Of a stretch of DNA of 64,000 nt, positions 13,238 through 25,200 are shown piece after piece. The stretch is from Xestospongia muta. Lineage: Eukaryota > Porifera > Demospongiae > Haplosclerida > Petrosiidae. A model generated the notes under the pieces. The model was not told the origin of the DNA. It ran no database searches and saw only the letters and a program-made list of their open reading frames with translations. The DNA lies in the NCBI GenBank assembly GCA_963693285.1, contig OY848918.1, positions 16,666,785-16,730,784 of the forward strand, given 5' to 3'. The translations under genes and the position numbers were made by a program. Every line of letters begins with the position of its first letter. Position 1 is the stretch's first letter.

Positions 13238-14769
13238 TTTCTTATTCTTATTGAATCATGTAACTGAGGATCAACATCATTTTATTAAATTTATGTTAAA
13301 GAAGAAAAAAAATTCTGGACTGTTCCTAGATCATATATGATGTATTAGCTATTACTTTAGACATGCCAATAAAGACAATTGATAAGAAAGAAAAAGTTAA
13401 ATTTCAACAAAATAAGCATTAGTTAATAGTTATTACTATGTATTTCAGTGTAAATGGGTAATTTCTTAACTCTACATGGTTTTACTATTGCTTTTTATAA
13501 GACCTATCACTGTATAATTTGTAGATAGTAAATCTGCTGTATTCTTAGTGAACGAAATATACACATATCTATATGTATTTGTTAGGACCTTCCTTTGACC
13601 TTGTTGTTGCACATACATTCAGTTTTACTTGAGCACTGCTTGTTGCATATTGATGTGATTGATTGTAAAATCTAAGCAATAAGCACCTATGCACAGGATG
13701 TAGCAGCATGGTATTTACACTATACACTATCTATAGATCTCTAATAGCCAGTTACATGCAAGCAGTATATGTAATTAAGTTCATCACTTCCTCATGGACC
13801 AACAGTAAACAATATTCTTGATAACAATATCAATTTTATGTCATGTTTGGTCAGTAGTAAACTAACATTTTGTTTATTTACATTAGTCTAATTAGTACTG
13901 ATCAAAAAGAATGTAAATAATCACATCTCCTTTCCTTATTGTTAGAAAAAAGATAATGAAGAAATTTCATCAACTATATTTATAGACCTCCATGACTAAT
14001 TTTATATGACTCTTCTATATGCATTCATTTATATTTAATTAAAATTGCAGACAAGAGGTCCATATTTTGAAGATTAAATGTAAATTAATATATGGTTATT
14101 AACTTCAAAACTCATAATTGTAGTGGCACCTAATAATTGATTATGAAGATAATGACGTTACATCATAATGTTAGTTCAGTAGTAATCATTCTGTAGATTG
14201 ATTTATTCATTTTGGAATTATTATTAGGTTAATTAAAATGCATATTCTTATTCCTCTCATTCTTCTGATTCTTATCATATGGTAATTACAAAGTGATTAA
14301 ACTATTTTAAAGTGTTCCTTTGCACAACATTTTCCATAAATTCATATCTTACATTAGTTGTAAGTATGGATTGATGAGTTGTAAATGTAATGCAGTATTA
14401 GTTTGGTAGTCATTTGTTAGACTCTGGCTCCATGACAAACTTAGGTGAAAGGTGGAACTTTTGTCTCTGAATTGTGTTGAAAGCTGCACTGGGTATTAGT
14501 GCTAGGTGGTGTTCTCTCTGTTAGAACTGCTGAAGTATGGATAAAAATTGATAATTTAGTCTCTACAACCACATTATTTGCACAACTTTTTTAAAGACGT
14601 TTTATTGTATTAAAACAAAATTAAAATTCCAAATAAACTACGTTGAAACATAAGAAGTTAATAAAGGAATCTGGAATCTAAACAGGTGTATGAAAAAAAC
14701 ATATATACAAAGAAGTGAAATATAGCCATACTTAAGAAATAAACTAAATACAGTTATTAAGAACACAGA

Positions 14770-14880
14770 TTAAGAGAAAAGAAAAGGTGAAATGAAAAAC
14801 TTATAAAAGTGGTTAATGTCAACATTTTTTTGGAAATAACTTATTGTGCATATCAAGTTTGGTCTTTACAAAGAAATGTT
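14770..14880 (-). pseudogene. Second Death-domain tail remnant with 3' flank
   Basis: The plus-strand text 'aaaaacttataaaagt' with 'ggttaatgtc' (near 14793-14820) matches the 3' flank and end of the Death exon at about 21856-21930. Read on the minus strand, the remnant gives 'FVKTKLDMHNKLFPKKC' then a stop, against '[18 protein letters not shown]' in the intact gene. Only the last 20 or so codons can be recognised. Confidence 0.5.
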
Positions 14881-15579
14881 GCTAGTGATAGATATTTTCT
14901 TACAACATAATTTTATTCTAAATATAAACTACACTAACCACAAAACGATGTATCTATAAATTAGTTTAGTTCTTTAAAGACAAAAGAAAAGCAAAACAAA
15001 TTGACAGTGTACATCTATCACAGGCTGCAAATTGTTTTCTCAACAATGTAATAATTTTTCACAAGTAATGCTGAATAATTTTGCTATCCTAGTTTTTCAT
15101 TCTTGTAATGGATAAAAATAAAGTCCTTCACACCAACTCCCTTCAACATTATCTTATGATTGCCTTACAGTCAAAATATTATTCTTTGTCCATGTACAAT
15201 GATAATATTTGCACTTTCTAATATTTCAACTAATTCTCCATCATCAATTTAACTAATTATGATTTGCTTTACAATGCCAACTGAAATTATAACATTTACA
15301 TATTCAATATCAGATAGATCTAGCTGTTCACCATTATAGTATTTATAATAAAAAGGAGTTTTTATTACCTGTTTTTAAATGACATTAAAAGACTGAAAAA
15401 GGTCATTACGATTACCATTATTGCTAAAGCTAGTAGTTTTTACAAGTATGATATAACTGAAAGCAAGTCAGTAGGACACAAAATTAGTTTAAGTGAGCAT
15501 GTGTCACCCATAAAAAGAATGAGGTGTTTTTGCCTTCTTCAGTATAGTACATTAGCAATACTTCTGTTTTGGCATATCT

Positions 15580-16189
15580 CTATATAATGTGGTGTCTCAT
15601 CCATTCTCTATGAACATTGTTGTTGACATTGGTAGAGAATGCAACATTTGGAGTTGTCTTGTCAGGTCTTGAATAATTTTCTTGACGAAACTCAAGGTGA
15701 ATCATTTTGTTTTTGTTTCTTTTTATGGTTGATTAGGTATAATGTAAGTATTTACAATAAATATATCTAATAACCTATATGCTTTACCAATGATATACCA
15801 AACAAAACATTCGTTACTGTAGTAGACACATCATCTCCTTTATTTTCCTCTTCTAATTTATTCTCATCCCAAATTTCAAAATTCAAACTTGTTGCATAAT
15901 TACTACAGTTAGATCTGCTGTCAAAATATTGTTCATTGACCTTCATATAATCTGACAGGATATAATTGTTAGCATGTTGAGATGATTTCTCAAGCTCTTC
16001 ACCACTTGTAGTTATGTCAACACTTGAATCTATATTTTTGGTGAATAGATGTTCACTACATCTTGTGTTGATTCTTCAATATTAAATGGATACCTAGTCT
16101 CTTACCAGCACATACAGCTCCAAATCTGTCGTATAAGTGTCTATAAAAAGATGTAGGAGCAAGCTCCTCTGGCGCAAAAAGAGCAAATT
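15580..16189 (-). CDS. Three-exon fragment of an unrecognised minus-strand gene
   Basis: Three candidate minus-strand exons join with consistent phases: 16106-16189, 15788-16029 and 15580-15690, ending in TAG. Borders are 'cgtag|', '|gtaaga', 'atatag|', '|gtaaag' and 'cttgag|'. The product would read 'FALFAPEELAPTSFYRHLYD', then a polar middle ('EELEKSSQHANNY', 'DENKLEEENKGDD') and a tail 'FRQENYSRPDKTTPNVAF' ending 'REWMRHHII'. The 76-bp and 97-bp introns fit this genome. I do not recognise the family. No start exon was found upstream, and plus-strand transposon-like debris overlaps that side. It may be a transposon accessory gene. Confidence 0.4.
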
Positions 16190-16278
16190 CTACGTTTGTT
16201 AGATATTAGTACTAGACTATGATAATTTAAATAATTATTATTATTGGTGATTGGTGTTAATTATTTTCGCTTAAATAG

Positions 16279-17910
16279 AATGCATCGTGGCATCAAACCC
16301 TCCAGCTGCTTACTACTGGTTGTGAACAACAAAGAGTCATTGAGTTACTAAGAACTATGTAGACAGAGAGAAAAGGTCAATACATGGATACCTCTTGCTG
16401 CGGCACGGTCTTTTTTTCAAAAAGTAGCAAGCCAGTAAGACTGCCTGCATCACTGTTTGCTTCTATGGATCAATTTCAACTACTAGTACTAGGTAGGCTT
16501 GTACAAATGTAGAGAAGTCTTGCTATTATTGTTGTTATGTTGTTGTCATATCTAAGTAAGCTTTGATAATTGAGTCTTAGTAAATGTTAACATTGATTTT
16601 TTTGTCATTATGCCCTTCAGGTCACTTACAATGTATGTACATGTGAGTTAGATTAAACAACATAAGCAATACATTATTATTAATTAATGTTCTGTTATTA
16701 CGTTTGTAGTGTAGCATTTTGATCTAAGTATACAAAATGCTGAATTTACAATATTCTTAAGAGTGTGGTTAATAGCCAAGATCTTAATGTACATTTTGAA
16801 TATTGACTATTGTTCATATATGTAAATTTTCACAGATATTATTGGCAACCTGATAAAACTTTACCCAACTTAACTCTTGATTCACCTGACATTTATCTGC
16901 CTCTTCCCATTGGCACACCACTGACAACAACATAGATATAGATATTCTTCAAAGTTTTCAGTCTACATGGAAAACCAGTTTACAGAATTTTGTATCAAAC
17001 TTGGAAATATTCACGAAAGATTAGACATCTTTGACCAGCAGCAAAGTCCCTGGAAGATGAAATGAAATCAAGTACATCTGTTACAAGTTTTAAGTTCTGC
17101 ATCTACACAAGATATTAAACCAAAGATTCATGGCAGGTTAACATCCACCTCTTTAAGGTAATGTATAAACTATGTACAGGCTTGTGGATATAATTTGTAT
17201 CTTAATTCTCTTTATTCTAGAGTAGGATATGATGTGTCCATTCTATGTTTGATGAAGAAGGTCAGCTTAATCCTTCAAAGACATAAGTATTCATTTCATC
17301 AGTCACAACGTTTTTATACATTCACAGAATCAACAGTCAACACAATTCTATAATTGTCGAGTAGATTATACAATCAATTGGTAGTGACAAATTCAATAAT
17401 GACATGGTTAGAAGTAAGTTTGTTTAACAATATGAAGTATTTTATTTTTTTTCCTTTTTATGAAGGGGACTATATAATGTATCATAAAAGTCTTTTGCAA
17501 AAGACCAAGCACATGACAACTCTTATTAAGAAAAAACAGAAGAGATCTAGAAAACAAAGTGTAAGTATGTAGTAGTCATTTGTATCCTAGTAACGAATAC
17601 TTTTGTACATAAGAGCTATGAAAGTAAAGGCAAAACGGTGAAAGAAAGGAAAGAAGCTGAGCTCGGGCTAATCTTGTCAGAAGAATAAAAGATCAGAGAC
17701 GTCTATGTACGATACCCACCAGCCTATAGATCACTCTGTAAACTTAGAAATCCACGTACCAAACCTATTCCTATGAGATACAAGAAGTAAATGATAAGGA
17801 GTGTTGATCATAATGATGTAAGTACAGAGCATGGAACATTAGCTGATCAAGGAGAATTCGTAGACGGTGTGTCTGAAAATAAAGATAGTGATGACTTACT
17901 ATAATAAACC
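16279..17910 (+). pseudogene. Degenerate plus-strand coding remnant, probably transposon-derived
   Basis: Scattered plus-strand protein-like stretches change frame and carry stops. They include 'ASWHQTLQLLTTGCEQQRV' near 16283, 'PDKTLPNLTLDSPDIYLPL' near 16850, a coiled-coil-like 'ERLDIFDQQQ' near 17017, 'KGKTVKERKEAELG' near 17620 and 'YPPAYRSLCKLRNPRTKPIP' near 17714. A plausible intron lies at about 17158-17220 ('aaggtaatg' to 'attctag'). Low-complexity basic tails and coiled coils resemble accessory proteins of the CACTA-like element next door, but I cannot name the family. Confidence 0.35.
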
Positions 17911-18338
17911 AATTTCACATCATTTATTTAAGATTTGTGGGAATGTAAATTTAGTTAGTAATAAAGTATTTAAGCAACCTGGTATGAAGAAAAAACAAGC
18001 TGGTTATAAGTTAGTATAATTCCTGAGCTTTATAAACCCTTATATAACAGGTTTCTTATACTGAACCAGTAAGCTTGATATAAACCAAGAATAACAGCAC
18101 TAGTCATACAACACTAGAATATAGTATTCTTATACTTTTAAAATAAGATTGTATTAAGCCTGGTATATGTTCCCACTTTAATAGAGTGTTAGACTTTTCA
18201 AAATGTTTATTTATTGAAAACAAATCAAAGTCAACCCAAATTAAATCTAATGAATAATCAAAGATTTTGGAATTAGGGACAATGTAGTAACTAATAAGGT
18301 AACACCTAAGTTACATAGTTCAACAAAAAGTACAAAGT
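17911..18338. other. AT-rich spacer, nothing recognised
   Basis: No domain, splice-supported frame or repeat is evident before the CACTA-like element begins at 18342. Confidence 0.4.
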
Positions 18339-18879
18339 CATCACTGGAAAAATTAATATGTTTCTGGACCATGAAACATCCGGAAACATTTTGAAAATGT
18401 CAAGTATCCTGTTGTGTTTCTGGTGTTTCCAAACTAAGGAAACATAAAGATTTCTTTTGATAAGAAACACATGTGAAGAGCAAGTTTACCACTATATAGA
18501 AACACTTGAAAACACCAAATTTTTATTTGTATTCACTAAAGAAACTTTAATGTTTACATTGAATTTAATAATTATTTACAAATACAAGAAATCCAAAAAC
18601 ATCAAGTAATCACTACAAAATTAAATACATTTATGATGTCCTCAAAAAAAGAAAATGTTATGTAAATCATAAATAATTAAATATAATGTCATTGTCAGTT
18701 TGTCACATAAACAACTTAAACAATAAATGACATAATCAGAATACTCTCAACAAACCAGTACTTGATGACATGATATACTACATAACATAACTTTTTAAAT
18801 GATTGGATAAATGACTCATAAAATTAATTATTGAATAACCACTGTCATTGCAATCAATGCTGAAAAGCACATTCTGATT

Positions 18880-20925
18880 AACCAGCTGGTTTCAGTCTAT
18901 CAGAAGGAAGGCCTTCCTTCATTTTAGGTCATAATGCTTACTTCTTACTGAACAATTTTTGGAAGATTTTTTGTCCAAAGCATACAGTAATTTTGTAAGG
19001 TGTTTTCTTCTCCAAGGAAGAGTGGGAATAATAAACTGGTAATCTTCATTTTCATCACTCTCTTCTGAGCTCATCATATCACCAGTGAAACAAACTCTCC
19101 ACTTTGCTTTAGTAGCATCAGATAGGCCAGCTATTCGATCATATTCAGTAAGTCTTTGTTGTAGCTTCTATTAAAGAACAGTGTTTGAAATAAAAGGAAA
19201 AATTCATAGGTATTTACACTAACATTATTAATATCATTTCCTATAATGGAAATTACAATAGTATCAATTAAATGGTCTTAAGTACTTACTCTAGTTATCC
19301 TGTTTATTCTTCTGTTTTTCACATTTATTAGAATACTTTCCTGAATTTATGAGCTTTGCCTTAGTGTGACAACTTGAAAAATAAGTTTTAGTAGCATCTA
19401 TAAAAGGATCATAATGGTGAGTAATATGGTACAACCATATTTAATAAAATACTTAATAATGCACACATTATATTATACATAACATTCATAATTTCAACAG
19501 ATATGCCAATATGTCTTTCAGGTTGATAATATTACTAACCATTAATAACCGAAGTGGCTACATCAGGAAAATGAGATTTCACTTTTGCTACTAATTTCTT
19601 TAATATCATTTGATTTTCTTTGTCACCTATTTTCTTACTACAGCAAGTATACAGAAGATAGTGTTACAAGTAGAGGTCATGTTATTCATACCTAAAGTTC
19701 CATTCAAGGTTCTCATCTTCTTCGTATAAAGCTAACTATGTTTTGCGTACACAATCCTAGATAATAATAATTACTATAACATGATGTGTGGGTAGATCAT
19801 ACATACTAACAGTGTTATACATACAATATTGTCACAATAATATTACTATATTTGCCTATCACTGTAAAAATTAATCACAGTTTAGAATAGTGAGCAGACC
19901 TTTCAACCTTTCCACCCTACTATTAGTTTATAATGGGACGTAGGGAAATGTCTTGAGATTCTTGACACAAATTACAGTGTACTGTTTGTTCAAAAATACA
20001 CAATCAATTGACTGTACACATAGTATAGTACTGTAATATATTTATTTTCCAGTTTAGCCCCATACCAAAAACATGTCAAACCCTAAAGCATAAGGATAGT
20101 ATAGAGTATTCTTTCTGAATAAGCATATTGTGATACCTAAGTCAACTAAAAAGCCTAAGGAGAAATTGAGATTACCATAGACCACAAATTGTGTAAATAG
20201 CTATGTGGTTGTCTTATAAAAGCTGTTAAATTTCTCACTTTACCTCAGCAGATCAAAATAACTTACTCTTACTTCAGGAGGTGAAATCTTTCTTCTTGTA
20301 GTAGAACCATGACATTGTCCAAATCTACCTTCCAAGTCCTCAATACGTGTCTGTAACCTTTCTTCTGAATTTCTAATCTCTTGGAAAATTTTTTCCATTG
20401 CTACAAAAATATAATATAAAAAGTGTACAATTTTACCATTTACCTGTCTGTTCATTATCAATGAAGTTATGGACAACAGGAGATTCCCTAACTTTAGTAC
20501 TACCTTGAGTTTTTTGATTACATTTCAAAAGAATTTTTGATGATGACTTAGCTTTAGTATGGTAGGGAGTTATTTCAGTTGAAGCTTTACCCTGTGTGGT
20601 ATTGTCAGTTTGGTTTTGACTAGTAGTAACTTTGGCACTAGCTTTAACACTGTCGTCTTTTGTTTTTAAAAAAGTGCTAGCATTTATCCAAGAAGGTAAC
20701 TGAGATGGACCAATGGCATCTTCGAAACGAGTGAGTAGGTCGACTGTTCACTGCTATTCTTGGAAGTGTAGGAGTATTTACAACAGGACTTGAGTCATCA
20801 CATTCAGTACTGTGACAGTTAGATGAGCTCGATGACAGGCTCTCAGGATACTCATCATAGTCATTATCATTGAGTTGATCAAAACAGCTAGGACTGGGTT
20901 GATGCTGATGGAAAGAATAGGCCAT
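18880..20925 (-). CDS. Accessory coiled-coil protein gene of the CACTA-like element
   Basis: Minus-strand exons lie inside the transposon. The start exon from 20925 encodes 'MAYSFHQHQPSPSCFDQLND' and a serine/acid-rich stretch. An open stretch then gives 'FEDAIGPSQLPSWINASTFL' and a polar region to about 20437, in a different frame from the start exon near 20745, so an intron or a frameshift lies there. The exon at 20272-20400 encodes a coiled coil 'FQEIRNSEERLQTRIEDLEG'. Others are near 19549-19645 ('KKLVAKVKSHFPDVATSVIN'), 19300-19400, and 18880-19170 ('KLQQRLTEYDRIAGLSDATK' ... 'TLPWRRKHLTKLLYALDKKS'). The tail pattern of acidic run then 'LPWRR..' then basic residues resembles proteins carried by animal transposons (recollection, not a search). 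The intron before the coiled coil would be only 36 bp. Confidence 0.5.
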
Positions 20926-21049
20926 CTTCTAACTTCTAGAGCCAGAGAGAACGACATAAAACTGTACAGAGATCCCGCGCCTTTCGGCTACGTTATCACG
21001 TGATCACTACAACAGTGGAAGAGAGGTATCTTGGTTACTTTGTTCTAAA

Positions 21050-21304
21050 ATGTCTCAGAGATTAAGACAGTCTAAGACTACAAATTTCATACTTTGTGGA
21101 CATTGTTTTAAAAGACTCTCATTGAAAACTTACAAGCAGCATCGACAATTATACTGTCACTCAGGAATCTGGTGTAATGTATCACAACCCCAGAAGCACA
21201 ATGATAATAGCTCTTCTATCAGTTTGTCTGATTCATCTAGTGATGATTCCGTTAAAGAGACTGATTTTTGCCGCGAGAAAGAACAGCCGTCATTACTTTG
21301 GTAA
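21050..21304 (+). CDS. Short zinc-finger-like ORF, transposase N-terminus remnant
   Basis: The 84-codon frame starts 'MSQRLRQSKTTNFILCGHCF' and holds CxxC at 'CGHC', then 'SLKTYKQHRQLYCHSG' and a serine/aspartate-rich tail. A C-x2-C...H...C/H finger with 'LSLKTYKxH' followed by an acidic run is how some animal CACTA transposases begin (family knowledge, from memory). The frame stops at 21304. Another frame continues to 21425 ('GKPNELYCNSTFEFCLDNQ'), suggesting a frameshift. It is transcribed away from the minus-strand accessory gene, with a shared spacer of about 125 bp that probably holds both promoters. Confidence 0.45.
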   Translation: MSQRLRQSKTTNFILCGHCFKRLSLKTYKQHRQLYCHSGIWCNVSQPQKHNDNSSSISLSDSSSDDSVKETDFCREKEQPSLLW

Positions 21305-21878
21305 ACCTAATGAGCTGTATTGTAACTCAACTTTTGAGTTCTGTTTAGACAACCAGTTTGTACCAATAGAAAACATTCTTGGGATAGGTCTTGCACTTAC
21401 ACTATCAATGATGAGACAGTACTAGTTGGGAGTCCATTAATTTCTTGTAGATCATAAATAATTGATTTTACTTTTTCCTTTAAAGTTATAGATTTATGTT
21501 ATTGCTTGATAATAAATTTTGAAGTATATATAATTAATTATCAATGAAAACATTTGTTTCTAACCTTTGGAATTGTGGAGTGTTTTAATATTGGAAACAT
21601 AATAAAAATTATAAATTTCCAAAACAGAAACATATAGAGAAATTTATTATATATGTTTCCTTTACATTTCTTAGAGGACAACATATTGGAAACATATTTA
21701 ATTTTCCAGTGCATACTAAACAAAGGAATCAAAAGATATTAAAATTACACAATATTATAAAGAAACATTGTATGAACTCAAATGGTCATAATATAAGTCA
21801 ATGGTAATTATTAATTTTAATTAAAACAAAGAACAATTAAAGGTGATGAAGGGCAATAGCAAAAACTTATAAAAGTAG

Positions 21879-22222
21879 TTAAAGTCGAGAAAAATCTTTT
21901 TTACGAAGATATTTGGCATGCACATCAGGCTTTGCTAGAAAGTCGCGAATCTTCACTGCAGTGGATTTATGTTTAACAATTGGGCCTTCTACTGCAGCAA
22001 TAACAGTTTCCCAGGTCACATCGGTAACCATAGTGTCAACCCAACTTTCTATCACTGTGGAGAGTTTGTTGTCATCATCTTCATAGCTATGACTACAACT
22101 TCCTAGGACACCACGTCCCACCTCCAAAGCCCAGCCAATTTTCTTCCACTCATACTTGATATCTGTTAACAGGCCAAGAACATCAGTGATACTTGGTTCT
22201 TTCTTCAGTATATCAGATATAT
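21879..22222 (-). CDS. Exon 7: Death domain and stop
   Basis: The acceptor 'acttttag' precedes 'AT ATA TCT', which completes codon GAT with the G left by exon 6. The exon encodes a six-helix Death-domain pattern: '[19 protein letters not shown]', '[15 protein letters not shown]', '[12 protein letters not shown]' and '[17 protein letters not shown]', ending 'RKKDFSRL' and a stop at 21879. Hydrophobic spacing and the W in 'ESWVD' and 'TWETV' fit the family. The exon at 61628-61956 is its paralogue. Confidence 0.9.
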
Positions 22223-25200
22223 CTAAAAGTAGAAGTATATGTTAGAATAGTATAGGAATATAGAATGCCATGACTTATTAGCATGTACTGTTTTGTTTTA
22301 TAATGTAATTAACTAGGACATCAATTAGTTATGACATTTAATTCAGATATGAAATTTGCTATATGACTATATCATACCAAATTAAACACTTTCTAGATGG
22401 TATCAATAAAATACAATAACAATGATACAAAAGACTCTGGTCATACAAATGCTGAGCTTTAAAATTAATAAGTTAATATGTGCTTAGTAAGCATACACTC
22501 GATTGACTAATGAAATAAATTGAAAGATATAGTCAATGGATTAACACAATGATATATATTTGAAATTCAACCTTTTATATAGTACTCCCTATGTTTCATA
22601 ATTTAAAATTTATATTATAGATAAACAATCAATAACATTTACATAATGCTTTATTACTATATTATAACTAACCCAGTGGTTTTGCACTGCTGACAAAAGA
22701 TCCATCCTGTATCCATGGTAACTGTCGTGATGGGTTAATGTCTGCTGTTAAGCGAGAATCTCTGCAACAAGTAACAATTACTTTATCTTCATTTGGACGA
22801 CAAAGATGATCGGGTGGAGGTGGACATATTGAGCATAGGAAACGTTCCTGAGGTATAGAGAGTATTGGTTTATACTGGAATTTCATTATGACATCTCCAA
22901 TGCATTCAAGAACAGCTTGTTTTAGAGATGAACATTTTATACTGAGGCCAGTGTAATATATCTCCAACCAATAAATCGAGTCGACTAGTAAAACACTTCC
23001 ACCAGGACCAATACATGATAATTGAATGGCATTACGAAACTGCATTGATTCCTCTGGTAATTCATCCAATTGTGATGGTTGATGTAGATCAAATTGAGGT
23101 GAAGCATGTCGTATGAGGAGACTAACTATCAAAGCAGGAAAGAGACCTTGTGGAATCGGTTTCGTATCCCATGTCAAGACAAAAGAATCGAGCCGTTTCA
23201 GAAAAGGAGTCCTAATATTATCCAAATGAGATGTTGTAGGTAGCACAGAAGGTAGAAAAAACTTTCCCTTTTGAGGCAAAGGAGCAATGATAAATCTATC
23301 ATCCATCAGCTTTAAGAAATCATCTGCTGTGAAATCTGGTGTGAATCCATCTGAAAGGCAGTCAAGTAACTCACGCATAAAGGTACCTTCACATTTAAGT
23401 TGATGATGAGCATTCGATGGAAGATCAATGTTCATTTCTTTTAAGCAGACAACAGCATCAGTGAAAGAAATGCTAATTAATTCTGACAGCTTATTGAACA
23501 GTGGCTGTGGATGGAGAAAAACTACATTAGGTAATACATGTGGAAAATACAAGAAAATCATCAAATCGTGATAGAACATGAACGCCGCCTCGACGTCTCT
23601 GTCATTCATCTTCAATGCTAGCCCAATTTTCAAGCACTCACTCTTACTGACAACCATTGACTCAGTAGTTTTCTGAAGATCTTGTAACTCTAGTTGAAAC
23701 AGGAACCATCGTGCTGGAATTTTTGCTTCCATGTAAGACTTGGATACAATTCTGCGAATAGTACCTGCTATCTTCTTTTCATGGTCATCTCTGGCAGTTG
23801 CGTTAACAGGGAATATTATTTGCTTTTCAGTTTCGGAATAATTTACACGGACATCACTAAACTGCTTTAATGTAGACCACAAACGAGTATTCTTTTGCTC
23901 CAGAGACTCGCCCACGCATTCCTTTACTTTATCAAAAAACGTACCAAGAACAAGAAGGGAAGGCTTAGGATGTGAAAACTTAACATGAATTTTGCGCAAG
24001 TCAGGCTGATCTATGGATGCTAGTGAACGAAAGGAAGACTCAAGTAGTTGTAAGTTGGTAATCTGTCGCTCCACTGGTATGCCAATTTGTTGACCTTTGA
24101 AGCTAAAATAGAATTTAGGTTGGTCATCAAGCTTCTCATTTAGCTTTTGTGTAAGTATATTGACTGGATTATAACGTAGCAATGAAGGAGCTATGTCCAG
24201 GAATGCTGCCTGTCCACCAGAGTCAATACAGTGTATCCAGTGGGTGTTATTAAGCTCAGGTGACTTATCGACAGTAGGTAAGACTTTCACTATTTCATCA
24301 GCAACTTTTGATACAGGAAGTGACTTGAGAGAAGGAACTGAAGTGTCTTCATTAGATTGTGTTTTATCCATTGATGAAGAAGAATCTTGTGATCCATCAT
24401 CATCAGATGATGACTCACTCTCATCATTATGAAGTGTAATGGATTCAGATGAATTAGACTGGAGCCCACTTTTTACTGTTTTAGCAAGCATATCTTTGAA
24501 AGATGACCGCTCTACTTTGGCCCATAAATGGGTGTTGGATGAAGTGGGTTTATATTCGGTAATGACACTGGTGGTCTCTACCTTTCTTATCTCAGGACAA
24601 GTAGTCACAGGAGTACTATCGTGATTCTCTGGAGGTGGTTTATCTAGCAAAAGGTTCATAACAGATGACTTCCCCGTTCCTGGAGCTCCTGACATTGCCA
24701 ACATTGAGTATTTTGCTGTAATTTTTCCTTCATCAAGAGCTTTGTCAAGCAACTTAGAATAATCTGTAGGAAGATGAAAGAAAGAGAACAAAACTTAATA
24801 ATGCAAAATTTTTGTCTTTTATTGAAACAAAACAACTTAGTCTTGAAGTATACTATTTGTCATATGAAGCTATTAAAATGATGAACTGATATGATAGTAT
24901 TACCACTAGACATCACAAAGATGTTTTGCATTGTATAACTGACAACAAATAAACAGATTCTACTAATGACTATTTGAGTACAAATTATAATATATAACAC
25001 ATTGCCGAGCAATTACATGTTCATATACATACTATACTTCCAAGTCTTCATATCTATCAGATATCATGTGACATCTAACTGTCACTGCTATCTTACTCAT
25101 AACTAATCCACAGAGAGTACAATTCTGTATAAAATGCTTGAGGATAAGTTTTGACTTGTGGTAGCTTACAGGCTAACATGCTGATAGTTATATTGAGATT

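Larger units (their letters stand above)
18339..21714. mobile_element. CACTA/EnSpm-like DNA transposon with 3-bp target duplication
   Basis: The ends are 'CACTGGAAAAATTAATATG' (from 18342) and, as reverse complement ending at 21711, 'CACTGGAAAATTAAATATG'. This gives an imperfect terminal inverted repeat of about 22 bp starting CACTG. The trinucleotide CAT flanks both ends (18339-18341 and 21712-21714), matching the 3-bp target duplication of the CACTA (EnSpm) superfamily. Many subterminal copies of 'ggaaacat'/'atgtttcc' occur in the first 150 and last 160 bp, also typical of CACTA elements. The element spans 3370 bp. Inside are a short plus-strand zinc-finger-like frame near the right end and a divergent multi-exon minus-strand gene. 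No full-length transposase is present, so it is probably non-autonomous or internally deleted. Confidence 0.85.

Noticed and set aside
24193..24624. Plus-strand open frames antisense to the Roc-COR exon
   Set aside because: Shadow frames of a strongly supported minus-strand exon.
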